Assembly (NCBI GenBank): GCA_030248065.1
Contig: JASAMV010002557.1
Span: 62,001 to 126,000 of the forward strand
DNA: 64,000 nt
Source of the DNA: Rhynchonema sp. JSB1_4
Taxonomy: Eukaryota; Nematoda; Chromadorea; Monhysterida; Xyalidae
Direction: 5' to 3'
The notes beneath the pieces were generated by a model that worked only from the letters and a program-made list of their open reading frames with translations, ran no database searches and was not told where the DNA came from. Positions 49,101-61,300 of this stretch are shown piece by piece (position 1 is the first letter of the stretch; each line of letters starts with the position of its first letter). A program made the translations under genes and the position numbers.

Positions 49101-52100
49101 GCCGAGCCAAGTTTAAAGGCAAGCACCAAGCGAGCAAGACAACGATCGCAGTTTGACTTGGCAAACAAAGTTTGTCTGAGCAAGTCGTAGTCGAACCGCG
49201 GTCGCAGCGCAGTCGTAGTGCTCGCCTTCCAACTTGATACGGCTCAGAAGATACAAATTGTGGTGAGGTACAGATTTGCACCAGCTAAGATACCTGCAGA
49301 TCGATGTTGTCATTGCAGCCACAACGCACACACGAGCCACCCAGTTCGGTCGGATTGCCCCAATAGTTGACGTCGCACTTGTCGCAACGCTCGCCTGATG
49401 CAACAAGGAAAGGCGGTTTTTAAAACGTCAAGAGCGATTTCAATTTGTGAGTTTTGGAAATGTGCACATGTGAGTCAGACGCTTGGAAGATAGAGAACGC
49501 GGACATATAACTAACTGACAACAACGACTGACAAAGCTGACTGACACCGTCACTGTTGGTGCTGCACTCACCAATGTATCCCTGTTGACAATTGCAGATG
49601 ACAGTGTCGCCGTGCAGGTAGCAGGTGTCGGCGTGTTGTTTGCCCGATCCCGGTCCACCCGGACACGGACACGGACGACAGGGGATGTCGATGCCCAGAC
49701 GCGGGTCGCCGTAGTAGCCATCTTGGCATCTGCCAAGGTTGGAACGTGTAGGTTTAGCTTTGGCTTGAGATCACGCCTGTACTAGAACTTGGCCTACCGT
49801 TGAAACAATTATCATAGCTTTGAGCCAGAATAAGCCCAAGATGAAGCCCAAAAAGCTGTAGACTGAGTCGAATCTTGGTGCACATGTATTTGCATGAAGT
49901 GACGTTTTAGGAGCGGAGCAGGGGTTTTTGGGTATATGTGAATATTTGATGCGTTCACACACACAGTGACCCGGTGCACCGTCCTCAGTGAAAACACTCG
50001 AAACAGGAAGCCAAACCACTCTATGCATAATTCACATTATCGAGACCGACTTGCAACTTGATGGGCATAACCGGACCGATCACCAAGCGCGGCGCCAGTC
50101 ATGATGCCACAATGCAAACATGTTTGAAACATCACACGTGACAACAAGTATGTACCAACCTGTCGCAATTGTGTCCGGTCGTCAGGTCACGACACTCAAT
50201 ACATGCGCCACTTTTCTGATCACAAATGTCGGCGTGATTGTTGCACTGACACGGACGACAGTCGGGGAAACCCCAGAAGCCCGGCTCGCACTGGTCGCAT
50301 TGTCGGCCGTAGATGCCTACACATAACGTAAGGTTCGTGCCAAAAATGTTTGAAAAATTAGAAATTCCGCCTTGTATTGACATCAAACGTGTGCAGCTGT
50401 TGTCCTCTGGACAGGGGACGTTTTGAATTTCGGGTACTTTCGAGGTTTACCGTAAATTTCACTAATTTCGACCACCGCAAAAGTTGTTTCCAGATAGAAA
50501 AGGAAGAACTTGAACGCTAGTCAAAATCAATGGCATCAGTAAATCTCAAAATATCATCAAGACAAAGATGTCACGTAAGCAAAGCAGGGCCGATTCAATC
50601 ACCTAGCAATAACTGCCCTCAGCATCTTGTTTCCTACACTGGTCAAACTCACCTTTCTCACGACAGACGCACTGTCCTGTTGCCTGATCACAGAAATTGT
50701 GCAGCGAGCCGACGCTGTCGCATTCACAACGGGTGCAACCCTGGAAAAGTGAACGTTGCATTATTAATTTTTGATCACGTGGGAATTGGGTGCACTTGCG
50801 CTGACGATGACCTTATGTAGAAAACGAGTAACCAAAAAACAGCCTGGAAAACATTAGAATAGTGTTGGTCTGATGGGTATACTTGCCTGTGGTCCAAAGC
50901 TGAACGTTCCCTGTGCACACCGGTCACAGGTGCGTCCAACGACGTTCTCCTTGCATTCACATTGACCACCGTAAACGTTACAGATGCCGCTCTTACTGCC
51001 CGTTGGATTGCATTTGCACTCTGTGGCGGAAAAGGTTATTTTTTATGTTTGGTTCAATAAGCTGTATTCCTTGTGGAATACGAACCAATAAAAGTAACAA
51101 AGTCGGTAACAGACTTGGTCATCGGTCCGATCCGGTCTTGCCTTCGTCACGTGCTTTTTTGTGAAACATACGTTTAGAGATTCACTGATGCTCTAATTTT
51201 GACCAGCGTAAACTTGCTTCTTGACTGGGAAATTGTTGTGGCGTCAGTAAATTTTGATAAAACAGAGTTGCAAAAGGTGACATGATCAAGATCAGACCGG
51301 ACAGGATTGATCACCAAGGTGTGGACTGTTTTTTTTGCAAAATGTTATACAAACCGATGCCTTGACGCGCTGTCACTGCAGCAACGGGACACGTGTAGCG
51401 TTTGCAGACTTCGGACAGCTGCTCTGTGGGGGTCATACTCAGCACACTGTGTCTAAAATAGAAAAAGTTTAAACTCATGATCCCTGAATTATCAAGGCAA
51501 CGTATTTGAACGCACCGGCATTGATATCGCTCGTACATGTCACGATGGTGTTGGATGATCGAGGTGTTGTTCGTGAAAATTTCCAACTGATCAGTTGGCG
51601 GAGTCAGGATCAGCTGGAATGTCACAATTGTTCAAATTTGTGTGCTTTGGGTTTGGGATCACCCATTCACATTTTTAAAGTTTTAGCTTCCAGCTTGGAT
51701 TACTCAATTTTGACCAGCGTAAAAGTTGTTGCTGGGCATGTGAGACCAACTGTTAAGCTGGTCGAAACTCGAAACTAGGCGTTCTTGGATTCTAGTTTGA
51801 CCACCCCTGTCCCCAAACTGACCGAATCCACCAGAATGGTCGCACTGGGATCATCCGGATATCCGGGCGGTTGATAGCTGCCGATTGTGATCCTCACTTC
51901 GTACTCCACACCCTCTTCGAGACAAACAGGAGGTGTGATCTCGGCATAGGCACCATTCGGCGCCATCTGTGTCTCTCTAATGTCATCCTGCACACCCTGA
52001 CCCGCACACGGACCATCTGGGTTCGGGTCACCCGGACGAACGAAGACCAGTTGCACTTGGTGCCATGGGGATTGCGTCTGTAAGGTGAACAAGAATAACG

Positions 52101-55100
52101 GTGTACAAGTGACCTTGAACATATTTTGGTTATTTCGAACTCCACGGACAGTTCTCTGATTTTGACCAGTGTAAAAGTCGTTCACAGACAGTTCAGCAAG
52201 TTTGCAAATTTTACGCACTGAGCAAAATCAGAACTTTGAGTAACCCTTGAAATACTCAAAGTCAAATAGTCAATACAGATCCGATATAGTACTACTAGAT
52301 CACCAAGTTTGATGCCGCTCTAAACGTCACAATTTGAAAACTAAATTCATCAACCAAACGCACCCTGAGTTCATATCTGATCACCGGCGTGTACTGAGTC
52401 GAGTATGGCAGATTGTTGACTTTGAATATGATCATTGAGCCAGCACGCACACGCGCGTAGCCCTGTCCCGTCCAACTGCGACGACCTTGACCAGTGTGCT
52501 CACGACGCTCGATCTCACCCTGCAAATTCAGGGACGACGAAAAATTCAGAAAAGCTGCCATGGACGCATGAGTCCAGCTCGCTTGTGGTTTGCCGTCACG
52601 TGGCCAACTGGTCCAATCACACTGCTCAAAAATACGGTAGGCAACTCACACGTACATATCATGGTGACACTTTCAAAAATACGAACAGAAAAGGCTGACA
52701 AAAAAAAGATGAAGCTTACGGAAGTGATGTTTGCTTCCTCTGCCTCATATCGATAGTAGTCGATGTTGCTGCAGAAGTAACCGTTGTCCGGCTGGTCGCA
52801 ACGCAAACCAGTGAAATTGGGACGACAACGACATTGACCTGGGATCGTAGGTATAAATTTGAAATAGTGGCAGCACAAAAGCCATGAAAAATTTTTAAAA
52901 AAAGCATGAAAACACCCCCGTACCGGTGTTGATGTCACACGATGATTCATAAGATCCACCCAGATCGCAATCGCAAGGTTTGCAGCCGTCAGGCTCTGAC
53001 GACAGGCCATAGTGGTCGGGCTGAAACATTTGGGTGCTGCAGTTTGCAACTGAAGCCCACCAGAAGAGCACCACAAACAAAATTTACACTAAAATTTTGA
53101 TTTAGTGCCTCATGTATAAACATATATAAGCGGGTGCACAACGGTACTATCAAAGCCGGAAGCTCTATTGTTGATGCAACATGCATGCGGCTGGGCGTTT
53201 CTACTCACTGAGTCCCGACTACACTTTCAGATAGCGAGCTATGTAACATTCCGTAGGTAAAGGCAAACTACAGCAACATGACCCATTTCGCAGCCCAGAA
53301 GGGAAAAAAAGGGGCCGGGAAAAACAAGAAAAAACAAAAGGGAAACCCTAAACAAAACACCCCCAAAAGGGGGCCGTACTTTATAACACCGTGCTTCTTA
53401 TAACACACGACATCGACTAAACAAAACAAATTCAGAAGACACCAGCCACACCAACCAAACACTTATCGCACGCGTCCCCGGTGACGAATCGTTTGCAGGT
53501 GCACTCGCCAGTCTGTTTGTGACATCCCTCGTTGTTGACGGTACCCGTTGTCTGACACGCGCACGCTTTGCAACCCTCGAGTCGGTCCTGCTGCAGGTCC
53601 CAGAAACCGTGCTTGCAGCGGTCGCAGTTCTCACCTGAAAACAAGAATGTTGAGATCTTGGTGTTGTTGCGTTTTGTCTGTTCAACAAATGTCATACGAC
53701 GCGGCCCATCTCGCGTAGAGCACGACAAATCGACGAAAAAGGGTCCGGCTTTTGGGCCCCGGGGCCCCCGGGGCCCCCCGGGCCCCGCGGGGCCCCCGGG
53801 GCCCCCCCGGGCCCGCGGGGCCCCCGGCGCGCCCGTGCATTTGGCGCCCAGGTTGCATTAAGGCCCAGGTTGCATAAGGGCCCGGGTTGCATTACGGCCC
53901 AGCGTGCATTAGGGCCCACGTGCATGGCCCCCGCCCCGGGCCCCCGCCCCCCCCCCCTGTTCCGTTAGGGCCCACCGTGCATTAGGGCCCAGCGTTCATT
54001 ATGGCCCACATTACGGTTTTGTAACTGCACGTTGGGAACAAGCGTTTATTCATTGAAAAGAACAAAGTATACAAGCGTGTATTTTGTCAGATAGGCTGTG
54101 CATGTCAGTCATTTAGACCGTCAGAAGGCGTTCGCTCCCAAGCAAAAACATAAGAGAACAATGCCAAGTTCTGCCTTCTGCCATAAACATACAAAAACTA
54201 ACCAACATAACTTTCTAACACAACTACCACCAGATTCTCTTATATTGCCCTATTGGGTTGGGAGCCACGCTTGTGGGACAAGTCTAACTACAAAACTAAC
54301 TACTTACCAAACCATAACTGAACATAAAACACGCATGCACATATCTTGTTGTTTTCAACAAACAAACGTTTGTTCCTTAGTGAGAAAAAACCGTAATGTG
54401 GGCCCTAATGCACGGTGGCCCAACACCCCATTCGTGGGCCCTAATGCACGTGGGCCCTAATGCACGTGAGCCCTAATGCACACTGGGCCGTAATGCAACC
54501 TGGCCCTTATGCAACCTGGGCCTTAATGCAACCTGGGCCCAAATGCACGTGGGCCCTAATGCACGCGGGCCCTAATGCACGTGGGCCCAAATGCACGTGG
54601 GCCCAATCCCGGGGGCCCAAAACCCCCGAACTAATGTAGCGTGGGCCCTAATGCACGCTGGGCCCTAATGCACGCTGGGCCCTAAAAGCACGGAACCTAA
54701 AAAAAAAACAAAACAGCCCATGTACGACAATCGTATATAACCGACCATCAACATTGTCCTTGCAATGACAACTGCCGGCCACCAGGTCGTGGTCTTCGTC
54801 GGTCTCCGAGTCGCACAGTCCATCGTTCAACGCACCACGCACATCACAACGACACGCTGCAGACAGGGAGTTAGGTGGATGAATGCAAGCGAAGAGAAAT
54901 CACTGGGGATCGTATCAAAACCTTGGTGATCCCATCAGATCTGCATTGATCACACGTGATCTTTTCTAAAATTCAAATACGCTGACGACACGAATTTTGA
55001 CAACCGTGAAAGTTGTTCCCAGTCGGCTGATGAACGCCTTATTCACTGGTTAAACTAAGTGACATCAATGAAATCTGATTCCGATTACCAAATTTGACAC

Positions 55101-58100
55101 CGCTCATAATGCAGAAGAGAAAATGGCCATGACTTACGGAGACAGACATACGGATCGGTGATGTCGCGATTTGTGTCCCGATAGAAGTACGGCTTGCATT
55201 GTTCACAGTTCTTGCCCATTGTGTTGTCACGACATTCGTCGCACACGCCTCCCGACACGAAACCAGACTCTTCGAACACGGCGCGGTCGAAATGGCATCT
55301 GGAACAAAATAGTCGGTTTGTGACGGTGGGTGGTCAATGTTTTGCCTTTTACGCAGGTGAAAATTGGAACACCTTGGCTAAACTTGACAATAGCATCGTG
55401 TCCCGCGCGACCACCTAGACAGATCCGAACCGGACCAGTTCGATCACCTGGTTTGATTCCCTCAAAATTGAAACATCACCCACCTATCGGCATGACTGTT
55501 GCATTTGCAGCGTTTGCATTCGTTAGTGTCGTTCTCGGTGGCCGGTTTCCAGGGCAAGTCATTGTAGAAGTCCATACATTCTTCACAATTCATGCCCTTG
55601 GTGTTGTGCGTGCACTCGCAACGACCATAAACCTGCAATGTCAGGGTAGCGGTGCTATAAAATATGCTTGATCTCACTCCCTCCCAATTAACAACAGTTC
55701 AGCGAACCATATCCGGTGGTGCGCTTGTGAGCGCGATACCGTCCTGCATCATCGGCACACAATGACGTGCGTGACCGTAACACGAGCACGAACCACGCAC
55801 AACCATGTCGTATACTGCAAATTGTTTGTTAGATTAAATCATCAGAATATGGTTCATATATGCTCAATGTCAACCAACCGGCATAGAAGTACTTTTCGAG
55901 GATTTCCTTCCGCGAATCCAACAGATCATCACCCAACGTGTGCATTTTGGTGAAATTTACGCGCAGATTGGTAATCCGGATTAGATCTTGGGTCTCCTCC
56001 GAGTACGGATTTTGCAACGGCAAGTGTGGTGGGAGCACTTTCAGCACAACCTGAAACAATGGTCAATGATTGCTGGTTGGATCGGATCTGATGACCAAGT
56101 TTAATACCGGCCGACAATATTTCTTCGCTTTCACAAAACGTTGTTCGCCAATCACTCACCTCACCACCAGTTGACGGCTGCAGGTTCGAGTACTGCTCGG
56201 TGCAGACGATGTCGGTGTGGGACATCGGTACTGACGGGTCCATGCCAAAGTTGGCCAGACAGTCGTGCGCAAAGTAACGATAGATTTTCCAGTCCTACAA
56301 CAAGTTTGCCATGTTTTCCATGTGACTAATTGATCAACTCATTTGCACTGACTGAGAAGGGACAATATTTCCATTTGGACAAGGCTTACACTATTCAAAA
56401 TCGCAGTGTGACCTATACAGTTATGTGCTTTTGGTTGATTGTTTCGTTTTGTTTTCACAGAAGAGCGGTATCCGCTAAGACATCGTTTGTGCGAATGCAC
56501 CAGGTACGCAGGTTCGCAAAACAGTTGAGCCCTGAACGTGTCATCATGAAATATTGTTGCTTTTGCAACTATCGAAAACTGATAAATACTTTCAAAAGTA
56601 TCCCATCTGAATCAACCATGTTCGAATGACTTGCCTTTCCATAATTGCTCGATCTTTCGATAATCATAGCCGCGGGCCGAAAGCTCTTGAACGTGATGAT
56701 CAAATGTGTGAAATGGAATTCGGCCTCGAGGTCCAATCGAATGCTGACGTTCTGCTGCCCGTTCTCCGACTGCCACCAGCGCGATTTACGCTGGTCATAA
56801 TGCCGGGTGACTATGTTCTCAATCTTATGCGAACTGGGATTGTGGATTTCGTGATAGTCATTGCGCGAATCGCAATAGAAACACTTCTTTTCATCCTCCA
56901 GATACGACACAATGCAGTAGCGATCGGATTCATCAAGACCGCAGGTAGATGTGGCCGTCAGCTGCTTTTCACGCCCGATCAGCAGGTTGCCGGTGGCGGG
57001 GTAGCACGAACGATCGGCGCAACGGTCCATTTGAATTGCGCTGCACGAACCTGCAAAATATACTGGTCATGTTTTTCTAGAGAGCTGATTTTGTCAACCT
57101 TTTCGGGTTTTGTGAGATTCATGTATCATCCCTGTCGTGTTCGCAGTTTCATTTAGTTCTCATTATATTACCCAATCGCAGGATCACGCATTTTTGCACT
57201 TAGCAGAACTTCGGTCATACCATTAATCAGCCATCTGCATGCATACCATTCATTTCATATGCATCTGCTTGGCACATACCCCAATGTGTGACACATGCGC
57301 TGACACTAAATCCACTCTGTAAAGTACACCGACAACTAACGGCAGTCAATAAATAATCCGCGCATACTGAACTGACCATCACGCCGATTGTAAAGTTGAT
57401 AGTGTTAGCGTGTCCTTGGGTTTACAGACTCCATGTCACACACGCCGCATACATACAAAGCGGAATGCTGCCAATTTTACACACACCTTATAACAAGGGA
57501 CAAACGTACCTATGGTGTCACAGGTTGCAAAGTCGTGAAAGTGCTTGTTTTGCACAAAATATTTGCCCAACGGCCACTTAGGTTCAGAGCATAACAACGG
57601 CACCACATATTATTCACTAACTGCAAATGCTGAGAACGTCTTATAAATAAATTGCAGTGAAGGATGGTCCCCCGAACAGGACAGAATAGAAAGACCCACA
57701 TTCACACGCACGTAAACATAGAGCGCTTATCCTTGTCTTTATTCGTGCTGCAATAAAAAAGTCAGCACCAAGCAAGTAACGGGCAAGAATGCTGAACAGA
57801 AGCCAAACACGTTCACCAGAAATGCGTTCATGTTTGTTGAATAGGTTTGTTTGTTTAGTCGGTGTTCCTTGTTTCCAGAGCATCAGCATGTAGCCCCTCA
57901 AAATGTATGGAATAGCTACTGTATGAATCGTGCAGTGATAGCGCCAATTGCTTACACGCACAAGAAGATCGAGAACGCTTCAAATCTAGCATTGACAAAA
58001 ACGTGACAAACTCAGAAAACTAAAATTTAAACAACAGGAACACTAACCGAGCATAAAAACGGCTATGACGGCGAGCACTGATGGCGGTTGCTGCCTAGTT

Positions 58101-58309
58101 GTGGTTGTCTTGTGGCTGGACACCGGAGGTCGTGTACTGCTTCGATGGGTGACAACATCGTGGGATGCATTGGCCGGTGCGACACATTGTCGCATGCAAG
58201 GCGTTGTCGCATCAGAGTCATTGTCTGCTGTGCGTTCTTGTTGCTGCATGTCTGGTTGCATGCATGTGGATGTGGACGGCTCGCAGCACGCCGCTGATGC
58301 ACGCACCAT
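43113..58309 (-). CDS. Laminin subunit beta (beta-1/2 type)
   Basis: Basement-membrane glycoprotein that assembles with alpha and gamma chains. About 40 reverse exons. 58309-58048 holds a hydrophobic signal segment ([15 protein letters not shown]). 57050-56635, 56294-56160 and about 56051-55880 form the laminin N-terminal polymerisation domain ([57 protein letters not shown]). Laminin EGF-like repeats lie at about 55811-52718. The beta-type globular domain IV is at about 52519-51345 ([28 protein letters not shown]). Further EGF-like repeats occupy 51023-47450. Coiled-coil exons run to the end, interrupted near 46411-46290 by a Cys/Gly-rich beta knob ([18 protein letters not shown]), which identifies a beta chain. 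The last exon (about 43255-43113) carries Cys near its end, as needed for the link to gamma. The gene seems complete; many introns hold inverted-repeat elements. Confidence 0.95.
44282..44345 (+). mobile_element. Possible Helitron 5' end
   Basis: TCTATACTACTAAAACAGG preceded by A, then GTATGTATGTATGTA and TGTCTGTGGCCC, resembles known Helitron 5' termini. No 3' end (hairpin plus CTRR) was found before the next exon, so it is a fragment at best. It lies in an intron of the laminin beta gene. Confidence 0.3.
47855..48280. repeat. Laminin-intron MITE copy containing a tRNA-like sequence
   Basis: Left end GTATCAAACCTAGTGATCGG and right end inverted GGTGTCCCACTTGTTAATCGG form degenerate terminal repeats of the family described at 54912-55101. 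The core string TGATTAGCGTAAGAGCTGTT near 47931 corresponds to the family core. The copy is 426 bp rather than about 200, the excess including the tRNA-like sequence at 48054-48129. Confidence 0.55.
48054..48129 (-). tRNA. tRNA-like sequence (gene or tRNA-derived SINE head)
   Basis: The reverse strand has a seven-pair acceptor stem GTTCCCG/CGGGAGC (one G-T pair), a D-arm GCTCAGTTGATAGAGC with a good A box, and a T-arm GGAGG-TTCGCGT-CCTTC with a B box GGTTCGCGTCC. TTTT, a Pol III terminator, occurs a few bases downstream. The anticodon stem does not pair cleanly in any register I tried, so the anticodon is unassigned. It is probably a decayed tRNA or tRNA-derived repeat in a laminin intron. 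Confidence 0.45.
51105..51327. repeat. Laminin-intron MITE copy
   Basis: Left end GGTAACAGACTTGGTCATCG, right end inverted GTCCACACCTTGGTGATCA, with the family core TTTTGACCAGCGTAAAC at about 51197. Confidence 0.65.
52100..52315. repeat. Laminin-intron MITE copy
   Basis: Right end inverted reads GGCATCAAACTTGGTGATC; left end GGTGTACAAGTGACCTTG; core TTTTGACCAGTGTAAAAGTC at about 52160. Confidence 0.6.
53740..54698. mobile_element. Foldback element with GGGCCC subrepeat arms
   Basis: Outer ends AGGGTCCGGCTTTTGGGCCC and inverted AGGTTCCGTGCTTTTAGGGCCC. The left arm (to 54020) and right arm (from 54387) are arrays of roughly 16-bp units of the type GTGCATTAGGGCCCA and its complement, in opposite orientation. 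The inner arm ends are the exact inverted pair CACATTACGGTTTT (54007-54020) and AAAACCGTAATGTG (54387-54400), and the symmetry continues into the 366-bp core (GGAACAAGCGTTTATT near 54035 against its complement near 54365). It sits in a laminin intron between two EGF-like exons. No coding capacity. Confidence 0.75.
54912..55101. repeat. Laminin-intron MITE, best full-length copy
   Basis: Left end GTATCAAAACCTTGGTGATC and right end inverted GGTGTCAAATTTGGTAATC form degenerate terminal repeats of about 35 bp, with the core ATTTTGACAACCGTGAAAGT at 54993. About 190 bp. Complete or partial relatives occur at 50376-50612, 51105-51327, 52100-52315, 55338-55464, 56075-56109, in the ankyrin-like gene (28157-28195, 28455-28480, 29453-29485) and at 63232-63258. 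Confidence 0.7.
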
Positions 58310-61300
58310 GCTTGCGGGACTTTGAGTCCTGAAAGACAACGGTGCGTTTGCGACCACAGTGATTGTTGGGCATCGAGCTTCATTGCGCCGAAAACTAAAC
58401 GTGGGCTATGGAATACTGTGCGCTCAGTCTGAAATACCTAAATTGTTAAACACCAACAAAAATAGCTTCAGTCGTTCAGAACGCAATAAAAACAATGTGG
58501 AGTCAGCCACATCTGGTTCACGTCATTATAAATAGCCAAAGAACATTAGAAAACACTCAGCCAAATCGACGATAAAGCAATAAATCAAAAAACGAACCAG
58601 GTGCGGCCGAAGCCGTTCGATTTTTTTGGGCGTAAAAAGCCGCTTGCTTTCGTCTCTCTCTCACTTCCCTTTCCACCAGTTGTAATACTCCTTTATGATA
58701 ATAATAATGTTGCTGGAATTTTGCTGAAGGTTTTTCACAATGATGATTTTGAACTAAGCTTCCTCCTTTTCAAGCTAATGGTGACCGTTTATGGTCAACC
58801 GTTGATCACTGAAATTAAAAATAAATTCGAGCGATTGAACATTTTTGCGTTATACAAAACTTGTTAAGCATCGTGTGGAATGAATCACCACATTGAGTGG
58901 CAAAACGGTTTCCGATAAGATAAAAATGTACTTTACGCTTGGTGGGTGCCAAAATACTACGGTCGTAAAAACATCCTTTTCGTGCTGGCCGTTTTAAAAA
59001 CGTTCGTGGCCTTGCGAAGGCAGACATTATCGCAGACGGTCTCAAAACAAAGTAATATTGAATTACTATAGCTACTCGTGGGTAAGTTTTTGAAAGTTCA
59101 CACGGTGTATTATACAAATACAAAATATTGCCAAGTGTTGCAAATACTGGGCTTATAAACAACAATTCGGTGCATTCTGTTTGTTCGTTCAAAACTGGTG
59201 TCAAGTGCTGCTGCGCTGTGGTTGTTTGTGATGAAGCACAAATACGCACAACAATGAACAATGTAGACGCTGAGAACAATCAAAAGGATAAGTTTTTCGT
59301 GAAAAATGTGGCAAATTTGGATCACATGAGGTATATTCCCAACTATACATGCATCTGTACATACATAGTGGACCCAAAGTATAAAACACACCGAATACAA
59401 ACATACTGTAAGAGTGAGACCAATAAAAATGTTGCATGTTACATTTTACAACAGCATAACATCGGAAACATGGGTCTCATGCGCATTTCGTAAAAGCTTT
59501 TTACAACCGAACCGATACAAATTTCGAAGCACATCACTCACACACAAGGCACACAGAATCACAAAACGGGCTGATAACGACCGTAAAGCCGAGTGTAATC
59601 ACATTGGTACACTTTTACACAAAAGCACACAGAAATACAACATGTACAGCATACAATATGCTGTAAACATGGAACAAACAAAAAGGTTTATAAGGAAAAT
59701 GCCTTGGCCTGATGATGCTGGATGTTACAAGCGGTGAGCCACAGCTCGTCAGCGTTCATGCACACATATCTGAATCTGACATAATTATAGGGTGGGACAC
59801 AGCAATACAGTCAATGTGGCACAAACAACTAGTGTACGGCTACGTTTTGTTGTTACATATTCGGGGCAGGTGTTACACCCTGTCACCGTTACATTGACGC
59901 AACGCGAACGCAAAATCTGCGGGATATCAAATGACAACGTTCCATTAGATATGATCCACACCAGTCACTCTAGCTAGAGGAGACCGTTTAGACAGAGCAC
60001 AGGCGCCAAACTGGCCATAGAGGGACCTTTTATTCAAAATTATGAAAAATGGCGTTACACGTCAGAAACAGACGGAATGATGGCCAAGGGTGAACCCGGA
60101 CGTGCACAAGTGTTGCACGCTCCTGCTACGTTGAAATATGGTCAAACGTAGTCGATACTTGTACATGGGGTGAAACTCGGGGCAGTGTTTATAGTGTCCG
60201 CAGATTTGGAAATCCGTCTTGGTTTTGAGAGATGGACCATTTTGTTTCGGAATCAGACCAAGTCCGAGTATATGTCAAGACAAGTTGCACCCTGCTGATG
60301 TAGCAAGCAGCAGGCGCCCTTGTGGAGAAGCAACAGGGAGCAAACGCACCACCACAATACATAGGTGCGCAATAAGCATAGCCCAATGGTATCATAGTTG
60401 TCAGTTAAGCCAGTGCGCATATTTGTTCCATTTGTTTTCTTCCTATCAAGATAGGTTACGGTAATTATTAAGCTGGCATCAACTATTGTATAGCGTGATA
60501 CTTTGGGGTCGACGTTTACGACGTGGCGCACAACAAGTCGTCAAAACACTGATCAGCTCTTCTTGGGCTTCAATCACTGGGCTGCTCTCCTTTTTCGTGC
60601 CCTAAATGGAGTTCTTAGTGCAATTTCGGAACCGAACCTAAATTCTAATCACCAGACCCACGCGGGTGTACGGACGATGTTGTGTACCGACCAGCGCGCT
60701 CACGCATACGCACACTACAACCGGGCCGGATCGAATGATCCAATGGTGTTTAGTGTTGTGCTGCGGTGCCTTACAACGCGCAAGCCCTGCGCTAGTTTGT
60801 GTCCTGTTGTGTATTTAGTTTGAAGTCTGAGCTTCACAACAAGCAAGCTGCTTCACAACTAGGTTGGTTCCCTTGTTTTGTGTCGCACCCAGCGTGCGAC
60901 GGTGCCTAAATAATGATTTGTGTTCGTCTGTGTCTTTTGACGGATGGAGCGCGCCAAGACAACTCAAATTGAAAAACTTTATGCTCTCATCCCACCTCAA
61001 CTGTGCGAATTTGAAAAAGTTCAAAAGCTGTTACGGCTGCCAGAATTAAGAACCAAAGTCAGAAGTGATTTCAGGATGGGTGGGAATGGCAAAAGATAGA
61101 ATGAAAGTCTGTCAAGCCGAAAGTACAACTTGAAACGAAGTTTTAAAGCATTTCCAAGGGCTTTAAAACGGAGCCTAACTGAAACTGAGGTACCAACAGG
61201 TTCAACAAGCAGTTCATATAGGAACAGCCATAAAAGTAGCAGAGCGACAGGTCATAAAATAACGCCGGATAAAAACATACATAAACCGAAATTATATTGC

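Noticed and set aside
54390..54690. Regularly spaced repeats suggesting a CRISPR array
   Set aside because: Units are contiguous with no unique spacers, the host is eukaryotic, and the array has an inverted partner, so it is a foldback arm.
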